From an uncultured Butyricicoccus sp. (GTDB lineage: Bacteria; Bacillota; Clostridia; Oscillospirales; Butyricicoccaceae): a stretch of 64,000 nt of DNA. Location of the stretch: the NCBI GenBank assembly GCA_944384655.1, contig CALWUF010000036.1, positions 51,723 to 115,722 of the forward strand. The letters are read 5' to 3'. The notes under the pieces are model-generated. The model made no database searches. It saw only the letters and a program-made list of their open reading frames with translations, and had not been told where the DNA came from. The translations under genes and the position numbers were made by a program. Shown one piece after another: positions 1-9,064 of the stretch. Position 1 is the stretch's first letter, and the number at the start of each line of letters is the position of its first letter.

Positions 1-1101
1 TTCCCCATCACTCCGTCCACGGAAATCCCGCAGTATTTTGCACAATACGTTGCAAACGGTGAGGTTGACACCGAATTTGTCACCGTCGAATCCGAGCATT
101 CCTCCATGTCTACCTGCATTGGCGCAGCCGCAGCGGGCGCACGTGCGATCACGGCAACGTCTTCCTGTGGTCTCGCATTGATGTGGGAACTGTTGTATGT
201 TGCATCGTCTTACCGTCTGCCGATTACATTGGCATTGGTCACACGTGCACTGACCGGTCCAATCAACATCAACAACGATCATTCCGACGCAATGGGCGCG
301 CGCGATGCAGGTTGGATTCAGATTTTTGCCGAAAACAATCAGGAAGCGTATGACAACTATATCCAGGCTATGCCCATCAGTGAAAATCCAGATGTACGCC
401 TGCCGATCATGGTGTGCCAGGACGGTTTTATCACCTCCCATGCCGTTGAAAATATCGAACTGGAAGAAGATGCGCTGGTCAAAGCCTTTGTCGGTGAATA
501 TAAGCCGGAAAATTACCTGCTCAAGCATGAAAATCCATTGGCCGTCGGTCCATATGGCATTTCTCCGTATTATATGGAGGCCAAAAAGGCGCAGGCTGAA
601 GCGATGAAACGCGCCAAACATGTCATCCTGGAAGTCGGCAAAAAATTTGGCGATCAGACGGGACGGTATTATGGTTTCTTTGAAGCGTATCAGATGGATG
701 ACGCGGATACCGCAGTTGTCCTCATCGGTTCGTCCGCCGGCACAGCGCGCGCAGCCATTGACAAACTCCGTGCACAAGGCCGCCGTGTGGGTATGATTAA
801 AGTCCGCGTATTCCGTCCCTTCCCGTTCGACGAAATTGCACAGGCATTGTCCGGATGCAAAGCGGTCGCTATCCTGGACAAAGCGGAAAGTTTTTCCGCC
901 GCAGGCGGTCCGCTGTTCGCGGAGACCCGCAGTGCAATGTACGATTTGGACAACCGTCCAAAAGCAGTGAATTTTGTCTATGGTCTGGGTGGTCGTGACT
1001 TCCGCATCGAGGATTGTACCGAAATCTTTGACGAACTGGACGAGATCGTAAAGACCGGTAAAACCGGCGAAGTGTATCGCCACATCGGACAGAGGGAGTA
1101 A
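1..1101 (+). CDS. porA: Pyruvate:ferredoxin oxidoreductase alpha subunit, 5'-truncated by window edge
   Basis: Alpha subunit of a multi-subunit 2-oxoacid:ferredoxin oxidoreductase, which with the beta subunit encoded next turns pyruvate plus CoA into acetyl-CoA, CO2 and reduced ferredoxin in the cytoplasm. The frame is open from base 1, so the start lies outside the window; 366 residues are visible. The first residues, PITPSTEIPQ, are the hallmark of the pyrimidine-binding domain, followed by ESEHSSM and the TRALTGP / NNDHSD segment of PorA-type subunits. The C-terminal third (VLIGSSAGTARAAID onward) is the transketolase-like domain II. porB follows after 6 bases, so the two are co-transcribed. 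The pyruvate assignment over other 2-oxoacids rests on overall resemblance. Confidence 0.9.
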   Translation, partial: FPITPSTEIPQYFAQYVANGEVDTEFVTVESEHSSMSTCIGAAAAGARAITATSSCGLALMWELLYVASSYRLPITLALVTRALTGPININNDHSDAMGARDAGWIQIFAENNQEAYDNYIQAMPISENPDVRLPIMVCQDGFITSHAVENIELEEDALVKAFVGEYKPENYLLKHENPLAVGPYGISPYYMEAKKAQAEAMKRAKHVILEVGKKFGDQTGRYYGFFEAYQMDDADTAVVLIGSSAGTARAAIDKLRAQGRRVGMIKVRVFRPFPFDEIAQALSGCKAVAILDKAESFSAAGGPLFAETRSAMYDLDNRPKAVNFVYGLGGRDFRIEDCTEIFDELDEIVKTGKTGEVYRHIGQRE

Positions 1102-1107
1102 GAAACC

Positions 1108-2037
1108 ATGGCATATAGTTTGAAAGAACAGTTATCAAAAGAAGAACGTTTTGTTGCCGGTCATCGTCTGTGCGCCGGCTGCGGCGCAGGCATTGCCGTG
1201 CGCGGTGTACTGCGTGCACTTGAACCGGAAGACAAAGCTGTGATTACCAATGCAACCGGCTGTCTGGAAGTTTCTTCCTTCCTGTATCCCTATACGGCAT
1301 GGCAGGACAGTTACATCCACTGTGCCTTTGAAAACGCAGCGGCAACCTGCGGCGGCGTCGAAGCTGCATACAATGTCCTGAAAAAGAAAGGTAAGATTCA
1401 GGATAATTATAAATTTATTACATTCGGCGGCGACGGCGGTACCTATGATATCGGTTTTCAGTCTCTGTCCGGCGCGATGGAACGCGACCATGATATGGTT
1501 TATGTCTGCTATGACAATGAAGCATACATGAACACAGGCATCCAGCGTTCCTCTTCCACGCCCCGCTTTGCCGACGCCACCACTACACCGGTCGGCACGG
1601 CATCCTACGGCAAAAAACAGAACAAAAAGAATCTGACAGAGATCATGGCGGCGCACAACATTCCGTATGCTGCACAAACGACATTTATCGGGAATTTCCG
1701 AGACCTGCATGAAAAAGCGCACAAGGCAATCTATACGCCGGGCGCATGTTTCCTGAATGTCATGGCGCCTTGTCCGCGCGGCTGGCGCTTCCAGGCGCAG
1801 GATCTGGCACAGATCTGCCGTCTGGCTGTCGAAACCTGTGTCTGGCCGCTCTATGAAGTCATGGAAGGCGAATGGCATCTGACCTATATGCCGAGCAAAA
1901 AACTCCCGGTCGAAGAATTTATGGTCAAGCAGGGACGTTTTAAGCATTGCTTCAAGCCGGGCAATGAATGGATGATCGAAGAAGCCCAGAAATATGTCGA
2001 TGAGCAGTGGGAAAAACTGCTCGCCAAGTGCCACTGA
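1108..2037 (+). CDS. porB: Pyruvate:ferredoxin oxidoreductase beta subunit
   Basis: Thiamine-diphosphate-binding beta subunit (309 residues) of the same enzyme. Visible: the LCAGCGAG cysteine pair near residue 24 that helps hold a 4Fe-4S cluster, the GDGGTYDIG motif near residue 110 followed by YDNEAYMNTG about 30 residues later (the GDG...N TPP/Mg signature), and the SYGKKQNKK and APCPRGW segments seen in PorB proteins. The start is the ATG at 1108 with GAGGGAG just upstream, overlapping the end of porA. Length is normal for the family. Its stop codon is embedded in the left arm of a 12-bp inverted repeat. Confidence 0.92.
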   Translation: MAYSLKEQLSKEERFVAGHRLCAGCGAGIAVRGVLRALEPEDKAVITNATGCLEVSSFLYPYTAWQDSYIHCAFENAAATCGGVEAAYNVLKKKGKIQDNYKFITFGGDGGTYDIGFQSLSGAMERDHDMVYVCYDNEAYMNTGIQRSSSTPRFADATTTPVGTASYGKKQNKKNLTEIMAAHNIPYAAQTTFIGNFRDLHEKAHKAIYTPGACFLNVMAPCPRGWRFQAQDLAQICRLAVETCVWPLYEVMEGEWHLTYMPSKKLPVEEFMVKQGRFKHCFKPGNEWMIEEAQKYVDEQWEKLLAKCH

Positions 2038-2225
2038 CTTTTCTTTTTCAGGAAAAGAAAAGTCAGCAAAAGAAAACCTTCCGGCGTTCTCCCGAACGCA
2101 GCGAACAGGACAGACGAACCGGTCTGTCCGTTCGCCCCATCGAGGGCGACAATGCCGGCGCGCTCCCGCGCGGAAAACCGCCGGACGGACGGTCCGCCGG
2201 TTTCCATGTCCCGCTGCTTTTCAGA
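2036..2225. other. Hairpin-rich non-coding stretch behind porB
   Basis: A chain of inverted repeats with no convincing gene. 2036-2047 and 2053-2064 form a perfect 12-bp stem around a 5-base loop and overlap the porB stop. Further stems are GCGTTC/GAACGC (about 2087-2100), a long one at about 2102-2137 with GCGAAC + GGACAGAC paired to GTCTGTCC + GTTCGC, and an imperfect ACCGCCGGAC stem at about 2178-2203. None is followed by a T-run, so this is not a simple terminator. The density of stems suggests a mobile or structured RNA-type repeat, but a single window cannot show that it recurs. Confidence 0.5.
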
Positions 2226-2284
2226 AAGAGGGGAGCATCGCGGGAGCCGGTATCATGGGTTTTTGGCAGTCGAACGATTTCACA

Positions 2285-2317
2285 GAAAAGCGCGCCTGAT
2301 GAGAGGCGCGCTTTTTC
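2285..2317. terminator. Bidirectional terminator between porB and the ABC permease
   Basis: AAAGCGCGCC (2287-2296) pairs with GGCGCGCTTT (2305-2314) around an 8-base loop, with T-runs on both strands. It serves the two convergent genes. Confidence 0.85.
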
Positions 2318-2326
2318 TATCCGGCA

Positions 2327-5300
2327 TCATTCCACGCTCTTGAGCGCTTCCACCATGTTGATTTTCCTGAGTGAGAAATAGGTGGAAAGATTGACAACGG
2401 TTGCAAAGATAACGGTGAGCACAGCGGCAGCCACATAACTGCCTGCATTGACGGTGGGCACAATCACAATGCCCTGCATCTCCATCGTCAGCAGCACAAA
2501 GGCGGTCAGCCATCGCCCGCCGGCAAGCCCCAACAGCGTGCCGAGGATGGTCAGAATGACGGTCTCCCGCGTGTTGTATTGGTAAACCTCCCGGTCATAA
2601 AAGCCGAGCACTTTAATGGTGGCAAGTTCACGGATGCGCTCGCTGATGTTGATATTCGACAGGTTGTACAATACGACAACCGCCAGCGCGGCCGCCGCTC
2701 CAATGAGTATCACAACAACTCCATCAATCAATCCGAGCCGGTCATCTGTCGCGCTGCGTGCGTCCGCAGTGGAAGACACTGTGGTATACCGTGTATCACT
2801 GTTGAGTTTTTTGACAAAGGCATTTGTTTCCGCCTCATTTAATTCCGCTGTATTCACCAGAAAGGTATTATCCTCCGGCGTCTCTCCATAGGCGGTTTCA
2901 TACCCCTCTGCCGACAGGAATGCATAATGATTGAGATAATTGTGTACAACAGCGCCAATGGTAACATCTGCTTTTGTGCCGTCCTCGCGGCGTACAGAAA
3001 CCGTATCCCCCGCCTTGACGCCCAGCATGTCAGCAATCTGCTCTGTGAGCATAATCTCATTGCCGCAGGAAAGTTCCTGTTCGCTCTCTGTATCGATGAG
3101 TGAGATATACTGCCGGAAATTTTCAGCATCTGACGGGGTAAACAGCTCGATTTCATAGGACTTCCCACTGTCTGCGACCAGATTGACACTTTCCGCATGT
3201 ATGGCAATGCTGTCCCTGACCGCATCATTCGCCTGCATTTCCTCCGACATTTCTGTAAATTCATCCTGTGTGACGTCGCCCGCTACCGCAATCAAATCAT
3301 AATGCATGACCTGTTCATATTGCAGCGGCAACAGCAATTGCAGTGAATCGCGCAATCCAAGCCCTGCTGTGATGAGCATGGAACAACCTGCAATCCCACA
3401 GATGGTCATGATAAAGCGCTTTTTATAACGGAACAAATTGCGCAACGTAACTTTATGGGAAAAGCTCAACCGTTTCCAAAGCGGTGTGATGCGTTCGAGC
3501 AATACCCGCTTGCCTGGATTGGGCGCTTTGGGGCGCATCAGATGTGCAGGCGTCCGACGCACTTCCTTCCAACAGGCGGCGGCTGTCGCCGCAATGATGC
3601 TGCCTGCGCAGATCACGATACCTGCAGCGGCATAGATCGGATCAATTGGCGTATAAAACGCCGGAAGGGTATAGAATGTATCATAAATTGCCCAAACAAT
3701 GGTCGGCAGCGCACGGAAACATATCAATTCTCCGAGGATTGCACCCGAAATGGATGCCGCCGCCGCATACAACAGATATTTTGCGGCGATCTGCCCACTG
3801 CTGTAACCGAGCGCGCCCAACGTACCGATCAAACCGCGTTGTTCCTCTACCATACGCGTCATCGAACTGAGACTGATGAGCACGGCGACGAGGAAGAAAA
3901 TCAACGGGAACGTAAAGCCAATGCGCTTGAGATTGCTGGAATCCTGATTGAAGCTGGAAAGACCTGTGTTGCCGTCGCGCGTAAGCACATACCAGGTCGG
4001 TTTGTTGATATCTCCGACTTTTTCGCGCGCTTCATCGATTTCCTTTTGTGCATCGGCAATCTCACGGTCAAAATCTGCCTGTTGTGCCGCCAATTCGATG
4101 TTGCCATCGTCAATTTCCGCCTGTCCGTCTACCAGCTCGCGTGCGGCTTCGTTCATCTGCGCATATGCTTCATTTCTTGCATTTGCAAGCTGGCGTTTGG
4201 CAGATGTGAGTTGTGCCTGTGCAGCGGAAAGCTGTGCGCGTCCATCCGCAAGCGCTTTATCGATCTGCTCAATACCGTTTTCAATTTGTGCCAGACCGTC
4301 TTCCGCCTGCGCAATCCCACTGTCAATCTGCGCCAAACCTTCTTTTGCCTGAGCAATGCCCATATTCAATTGTTCAAGCTGCAATTCATAACCGGCATGG
4401 GATTCCGCAAGTTCAATCAGCTTTGTCTCCATCTGATCAATCTGCGCGTCCAATTCCGTAATATCCATGCCCGCTTGAATCATCTGCTCCCGCAGCGCTT
4501 TCGCCTGCTCCAACTGAGCTGTTAATTCTTCAATACCCGCCTGTATCTGCGCCATGGCGTCGGTCAATTGTGTACGCTGCGTTTCCAACTCCGCAATGGT
4601 CTGCGCCGTTTCCTCACGTTGTTTGCGCAGCTCCTGCAATTGTTGTGACGTTTCCTGTTGTGTTTCTACCAGCTCAGCGCGCTGGCTTTCTGCGGCTTTG
4701 GACTGTTCTTCAAACGCACGGCGTCCCTGTGCCAATTGTTGTTCTGCGCTGTCAATTTCGTCTTGTGCAGCGGCAAATTCGCGCTCTGCCTGCGCGCGCG
4801 AGTTGTTCAATTCACGGCGACCCTCATCGAGTTCGCGCTGTGCATCGTCCAATTTTTTCTGCGCGTCTGCGATTTCCTGACGGGCATTGGCAGCTTCCTC
4901 GTCCAATTCTGCCTGTGCATCGTCAATTTCCGCATTTGCGTCATCTACCAATTGATGATATCGTGCCGCTTCACGCTCGTCTGCAATTTCCTTGACAAGC
5001 ACCTCGATATCATCGACATGGGATTCATATTCATCTTCAAACGCATTCAATTCGGCTGCGCCATCCACGGTCAGATACAATTCCGTATAATACTCTTCTG
5101 CAATGTTTGCTTGCGGGACATACATATAATCCGCTACCGCACCGGTACTGCGTTCATTTGTCCCTGAACTGCTGTAAAGATACAATGGGCTTTCAATCAC
5201 GCCTGTGATGGTCAGCTCCGTGTGGTAAAATGAAGATGTTTCCTCTTCTTCCAATGTCTCTGTAATGGTCAGGGTATCGCCGATTTGTTTTCCTGTGACC

Positions 5301-5719
5301 TCCAACAGCGATTGCGGTACAACACACTCATCCGCCTGATCCGGCATTTCGCCGTCAATCACATACAAAGCATTGATATGGCTGTCCTGCGGGATAGACA
5401 ACAACTTCACTTTTTCATCGCCATCTGTGATATCCACGAGGACATTTTCCGAATACACACCGACTGCATCCTCAACACCGCGCACCTGTAGCACAGCTTT
5501 TACATCGTCTTCTGTCAAACCCATCGTAGACAGCACTTCGAGATCAAAACAATTCTGCTCGTCGAGATATTGATCACAGGACAACTGCATATCCAGGCTG
5601 GACGCGTTGATGCCAACGAAAAAACCTGCGCCCAGAAATGCCATCAATGCAATGGATACAAACCGTTTCCATGTGCCGCGGATTTCACGCAGGATATTTT
5701 TGCGCAGGGATTTTGTCAT
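2327..5719 (-). CDS. FtsX-type ABC transporter permease with long internal coiled coil
   Basis: Membrane subunit (1130 residues) of a MacB/FtsX-class ABC system; partner of the ATPase encoded immediately upstream. One transmembrane segment near residues 17-35 is followed by an extracytoplasmic domain, then a Gln/Glu/Ala-rich coiled coil at about residues 250-570 with repeats such as GIAQAEDGLAQIENGIEQ. Three transmembrane helices follow around 600-720, another near 770, a second extracytoplasmic domain, and three C-terminal helices: the duplicated FtsX layout. The ATG at 5719 is preferred over upstream in-frame GTGs because it fits GAGTGGTG as ribosome site; it still overlaps the ATPase stop closely, implying coupling. 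Substrate unknown; such exporters often handle peptides or lipids. Confidence 0.88.
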   Translation of the reverse strand: MTKSLRKNILREIRGTWKRFVSIALMAFLGAGFFVGINASSLDMQLSCDQYLDEQNCFDLEVLSTMGLTEDDVKAVLQVRGVEDAVGVYSENVLVDITDGDEKVKLLSIPQDSHINALYVIDGEMPDQADECVVPQSLLEVTGKQIGDTLTITETLEEEETSSFYHTELTITGVIESPLYLYSSSGTNERSTGAVADYMYVPQANIAEEYYTELYLTVDGAAELNAFEDEYESHVDDIEVLVKEIADEREAARYHQLVDDANAEIDDAQAELDEEAANARQEIADAQKKLDDAQRELDEGRRELNNSRAQAEREFAAAQDEIDSAEQQLAQGRRAFEEQSKAAESQRAELVETQQETSQQLQELRKQREETAQTIAELETQRTQLTDAMAQIQAGIEELTAQLEQAKALREQMIQAGMDITELDAQIDQMETKLIELAESHAGYELQLEQLNMGIAQAKEGLAQIDSGIAQAEDGLAQIENGIEQIDKALADGRAQLSAAQAQLTSAKRQLANARNEAYAQMNEAARELVDGQAEIDDGNIELAAQQADFDREIADAQKEIDEAREKVGDINKPTWYVLTRDGNTGLSSFNQDSSNLKRIGFTFPLIFFLVAVLISLSSMTRMVEEQRGLIGTLGALGYSSGQIAAKYLLYAAAASISGAILGELICFRALPTIVWAIYDTFYTLPAFYTPIDPIYAAAGIVICAGSIIAATAAACWKEVRRTPAHLMRPKAPNPGKRVLLERITPLWKRLSFSHKVTLRNLFRYKKRFIMTICGIAGCSMLITAGLGLRDSLQLLLPLQYEQVMHYDLIAVAGDVTQDEFTEMSEEMQANDAVRDSIAIHAESVNLVADSGKSYEIELFTPSDAENFRQYISLIDTESEQELSCGNEIMLTEQIADMLGVKAGDTVSVRREDGTKADVTIGAVVHNYLNHYAFLSAEGYETAYGETPEDNTFLVNTAELNEAETNAFVKKLNSDTRYTTVSSTADARSATDDRLGLIDGVVVILIGAAAALAVVVLYNLSNINISERIRELATIKVLGFYDREVYQYNTRETVILTILGTLLGLAGGRWLTAFVLLTMEMQGIVIVPTVNAGSYVAAAVLTVIFATVVNLSTYFSLRKINMVEALKSVE

Positions 5720-5724
5720 CAGGT

Positions 5725-6426
5725 TCACCACTCAATCTGTGCAATCGGTATTGGGTTGGGATTGGATATGGTTTCTGTCACCTGTCCACTGGCCATGCGG
5801 ATCACGATATCTGCCATCGGAGCAAGTGCAGAATTGTGCGTAATAATCAGGACCGTCATACCGTCCTTACGGCATGTATCCTGCAACAATTGTAAAATCT
5901 GTTTGCCCGTGCGGTAGTCCAATGCGCCTGTCGGCTCATCACACAACAACAGCTTGGGATTTTTTGCAATGGCACGGGCAATGGCAACGCGCTGCTGTTC
6001 ACCGCCGGATAATTGTGCCGGAAAATTGTTCTTGCGATCAGACAGACCGACGCGATCGAGCATATCCGATGCAGACAGGCTGTCGGGACAGATCTGTGCG
6101 GCCAGCTCGACATTTTCCTGTGCGGTCAAATTGGGGACGAGGTTATAAAACTGAAAGACAAACCCAATATCTTCTCTGCGGTAACGAATGAGCTGTTTGC
6201 CGCGCAATTTTGTGATATCGCGCCCATCCACATAAACGGCGCCATCTGTCACAGTCTCCATACCGCCCAAAATATTGAGCGCCGTCGTTTTACCCGCGCC
6301 ACTCGCGCCGAGAATAACGGCGAGCTGTCCCTTTTCCACAGCAAAGTTTGCACCTGCCAGCGCAGGTATGGTCACCTCTCCCATTTTGTAATTTTTTGTT
6401 ACATTTTTAAACGAAATATATGCCAT
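5725..6426 (-). CDS. ABC transporter ATP-binding protein, MacB/LolD class
   Basis: Cytoplasmic ATPase (233 residues) driving the FtsX-type permease downstream. Walker [10 protein letters not shown] lies near residue 40, the Q-loop in FVFQFYNLV, the signature LSGGEQQR near residue 140, Walker [13 protein letters not shown] directly after it, and the switch His in ITHNSA. The EPTGALD form is typical of MacB/LolD ATPases. Start ATG with GAGGTGG about 7 bases upstream. First gene of a two-gene operon; substrate not predictable. Confidence 0.93.
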   Translation of the reverse strand: MAYISFKNVTKNYKMGEVTIPALAGANFAVEKGQLAVILGASGAGKTTALNILGGMETVTDGAVYVDGRDITKLRGKQLIRYRREDIGFVFQFYNLVPNLTAQENVELAAQICPDSLSASDMLDRVGLSDRKNNFPAQLSGGEQQRVAIARAIAKNPKLLLCDEPTGALDYRTGKQILQLLQDTCRKDGMTVLIITHNSALAPMADIVIRMASGQVTETISNPNPIPIAQIEW

Positions 6427-6515
6427 CCGCCCACCTCATGCCGCATTTATGTTCCAAAAATAAACTATCATTTTTATTGTATCTATTTTTTCAGATACTG
6501 TCAAGAAATGCGGTG

Positions 6516-7172
6516 TTAACAATGTGACAGAATATCACGGCATGTCTGTGCAACTGCCTGCGCAAGGGCGGCATGTCCATCCGGCATCAGGTGCAAGCCG
6601 TCCACGTCAGATGGTTGGACGAGTGTTGCCGCATCGAGAAAATGTACGCCATTGCTCTGTGCGACGCGGGCATACCACCCGGACAACTCCGCAGAAATAT
6701 GCAGTGCACGTTCCCCAAATTCACCGTAACAGCAGCCGTCCCGCAGCGCTTCCGTGATCGGCGGAGGTGCAATCAGCAGGATTTCGCATGGCATTCCATC
6801 CGCACGTTTGGAAGCGGAAACCTGTTTTGCCGTTTGGATGAGCAATGTCACCCCGCGCGCAATGTCCGCCGCCTCCATGTGAAACCGCTGTTTCATGTCG
6901 TTAGAACCGAGCATAAGAATGCGCAGGTCAATGGGCATATGCGTTTTGATGATCGTCGGCAGCAACGCAACGCCGCTCTTATCATCGTCATAACAGGGAT
7001 CGCTCTGTACCGTGGTTCGGCTGTTCAACCCTTCTTCAATAACCAGATATTCCTCTCGTCCAAGCATTGCCTGCATCCTGCCTGTCCAGCGGATCTCATA
7101 CGCATATCGCCCTTTGGTCACCGGGTCATATCCATGGGTATTGGAATCTCCATAACAAACAATTGTTTTCAT
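6516..7172 (-). CDS. SGNH/GDSL-family hydrolase (lipase/arylesterase-like)
   Basis: A 218-residue esterase-type hydrolase. The start was moved to the ATG at 7172, giving MKTIVCYGDSNTHG directly after a GGGAGGAGAAC ribosome site; the longer frame has no such site. Block I GDSNTHG holds the catalytic Ser, block III LGSND the oxyanion Asn, and block V DGLHLMPDGH the catalytic Asp and His. No signal peptide, so probably cytoplasmic. It resembles SGNH proteins annotated as arylesterases or carbohydrate acetyl-esterases; the natural substrate is unknown. It stands alone between the ABC operon and a divergent homoserine dehydrogenase. Confidence 0.88.
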   Translation of the reverse strand: MKTIVCYGDSNTHGYDPVTKGRYAYEIRWTGRMQAMLGREEYLVIEEGLNSRTTVQSDPCYDDDKSGVALLPTIIKTHMPIDLRILMLGSNDMKQRFHMEAADIARGVTLLIQTAKQVSASKRADGMPCEILLIAPPPITEALRDGCCYGEFGERALHISAELSGWYARVAQSNGVHFLDAATLVQPSDVDGLHLMPDGHAALAQAVAQTCRDILSHC

Positions 7173-7236
7173 TGTTCTCCTCCCTTCTATACCAGATATG
7201 ATACCGCAGCAATGCATGGGATGCAAAGCAAATCCA

Positions 7237-7265
7237 TTGCAAATCGACAAAAAATACGATATGAT
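7237..7265 (+). promoter_or_regulatory. Sigma-A-type promoter of the first homoserine dehydrogenase
   Basis: TTGCAA (7237-7242), 17-base spacer, TATGAT (7260-7265). The transcript would start near 7272, leaving a leader of about 47 bases. Confidence 0.65.
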
Positions 7266-7318
7266 AAAGATGCATCATTCAGAACCACACACAACCGTGA
7301 AAGCAGGGAAACAAACCT

Positions 7319-8599
7319 ATGAATAAACCCATTCGCATCGCGCTGCTCGGTCTCGGCACAGTCGGCGGCGGCGTATACAAATTACTGTCCAAACGTGCGC
7401 AGGAAATGCCGCAGATTGCCGGGGCGCCAATTGAAATTTCCTATATTCTTGTCCGCAATACGGCAAAAGAACGCCCGGGCGTAGATACCGCACTGCTCAC
7501 CGACAACTGGCAGGATATTGTATCCGATCCTGACGTGTCCATTGTCGTAGAATTGATGGGCGGGATTGAACCGGCGCATACGTACATCTCCGAAGCGCTC
7601 ACCGCGGGCAAAAATGTTGTCACAGCCAACAAAGATCTGATGGCCGTATATGGCGGCGAACTGCTCGACCTCGCAGAACAGCATTATTGCGACCTGCAAT
7701 TTGAAGCTGCGGTTGCAGGCGCGATTCCAATCATCCGCCCGCTCAAACAATGCCTCGCGGGGAATGAGATTTCCGAAGTGATGGGTATTGTCAACGGTAC
7801 AACCAACTATATCCTGACCCGCATGACACTCGATGGCATGGAATTTGACGATGCCCTTGCCATGGCGACGGACTTGGGCTATGCCGAAGCGGATCCGACG
7901 GCCGACATTGAAGGGCATGACGCTGCGCGGAAAATGGCAATCATGGCATCCATTGCATTTCATTCACGCGTGACGTTCGATCAGGTTTACACCGAAGGCA
8001 TCACCCATATCCAGGCGACGGATATCCGCTATGCCAAAGAAATGGGCAAAGCAATCAAACTGCTCGGCGTCGCCTGCAACACGCCGGAAGGGATCGAAGT
8101 GCGGGTACATCCGATGCTCATTCCGGACTCCCATCCGCTGGCTACCGTTAACGACGCATTCAATGCTGTGTTTGTCCATGGCGATGCGCTGGATGACGCG
8201 ATGTTTATGGGACGCGGTGCGGGAGAAATGCCGACGTCATCGGCTGTCACAGGGGATATCATCGACACCGCACGCAATCTTCTCACAGGCTGTACCGGAC
8301 GTATCGGCTGTACCTGTTATAAAAATCTCCCGGTTAAATCGATTGACGATATCAAGAGCAAATATTTTATCCGCCTGCGTGTGGAAGACCGTCCGGGCGT
8401 ACTGGCCGGCGTATCCGGCGTATTGGGCAATAACAATGTCAGCATCTCACAGGTGATTCAAAAAGCATCAAACGGTGGTTCTTCCGATCTGGTTGTCATC
8501 ACCGATACCGTGCGCGAACGCCACATCCGTGATGCATTGACCATCATGCGCAGCATGAGTATGGTGCGCGACGTCGCATCCGTCATCCGCGTGTATTGA
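7319..8599 (+). CDS. hom: Homoserine dehydrogenase with C-terminal ACT domain (copy 1)
   Basis: NAD(P)H-dependent reduction of aspartate-semialdehyde to homoserine, the branch-point step to threonine and methionine. 426 residues: Rossmann motif GLGTVGGGV near residue 11, catalytic core with NGTTNYILTRM near residue 160 and GYAEADPTADIEGHDA around 180-195, including the catalytic Lys region (AARKMAI). A clear ACT domain follows from about residue 350 (RPGVLAGVSGVLG), normally the site of threonine feedback. A second, divergent homoserine dehydrogenase sits at 43504-44718 with thrB and lysC; this copy is monocistronic with its own promoter and terminator. Confidence 0.93.
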   Translation: MNKPIRIALLGLGTVGGGVYKLLSKRAQEMPQIAGAPIEISYILVRNTAKERPGVDTALLTDNWQDIVSDPDVSIVVELMGGIEPAHTYISEALTAGKNVVTANKDLMAVYGGELLDLAEQHYCDLQFEAAVAGAIPIIRPLKQCLAGNEISEVMGIVNGTTNYILTRMTLDGMEFDDALAMATDLGYAEADPTADIEGHDAARKMAIMASIAFHSRVTFDQVYTEGITHIQATDIRYAKEMGKAIKLLGVACNTPEGIEVRVHPMLIPDSHPLATVNDAFNAVFVHGDALDDAMFMGRGAGEMPTSSAVTGDIIDTARNLLTGCTGRIGCTCYKNLPVKSIDDIKSKYFIRLRVEDRPGVLAGVSGVLGNNNVSISQVIQKASNGGSSDLVVITDTVRERHIRDALTIMRSMSMVRDVASVIRVY

Positions 8600-8618
8600 T
8601 CGTCATCATTCCAACAAC

Positions 8619-8652
8619 AAAGCCGCGAAGCAAGCATGCTTCGCGGCTTTTT
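8619..8652. terminator. Bidirectional terminator between hom and spoVAE
   Basis: AGCCGCGAAGCA (8621-8632) pairs perfectly with TGCTTCGCGGCT (8637-8648) around a 4-base loop, flanked by A- and T-runs, between convergent genes. Confidence 0.87.
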
Positions 8653-8698
8653 GCGGCTTATTGGTGCATTTGTTTTGCAAATATCTGTTATGAAAAAC

Positions 8699-9055
8699 TC
8701 AACTTTTATCTGCCGGGCGGAACAGCAATGCCGTCAGCAATCCAAAAAATACCGCTGCGGAAATACCCCCTGCGGCGGCTTTGACACCGCCGGTAAATAC
8801 ACCGAGCAAACCGCTCTCTGCAACCGCAGTTTTTACTCCTTCTGCAAGGGTATAGCCAAAGCCGATCAACGGCACGGTCGCGCCTGCACCCGCAAAATCC
8901 ACCAACGGCTTATACAAACCGATCGCAGTCAATATGACGCCCAACACGACATACGCCGTCAGGATACGCGCAGGCGTCAATTTGGTCTTATCAATCAAAA
9001 TCTGACTGAGCGCACAGATTACGCCGCCTACGATAAATGCATTGACATATTGCAT
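8699..9055 (-). CDS. spoVAE: Stage V sporulation protein AE
   Basis: Small integral membrane protein (118 residues) of the SpoVA channel, which moves Ca-dipicolinic acid across the inner forespore membrane during sporulation and germination. Hydrophobic from end to end with about four helices; GGVICALSQILID near the N-terminus and the ATVPLIGFGYTLAEG stretch are characteristic of SpoVAE(b) and are echoed in SpoVAC. Last gene of spoVAC-spoVAD-spoVAE, 9 bases after spoVAD. Confidence 0.9.
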   Translation of the reverse strand: MQYVNAFIVGGVICALSQILIDKTKLTPARILTAYVVLGVILTAIGLYKPLVDFAGAGATVPLIGFGYTLAEGVKTAVAESGLLGVFTGGVKAAAGGISAAVFFGLLTALLFRPADKS

Positions 9056-9064
9056 ATCCCAAAA

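Noticed and set aside
1994..2381. Overlapping Arg-rich frames of 101 and 124 codons after porB
   Set aside because: They run through hairpins and a terminator and look like translation of the inverted repeats.
3455..4525. 356-codon plus-strand frame opposite the ABC permease
   Set aside because: Mirror of the coiled-coil coding region; low-complexity by-product of the repeats.
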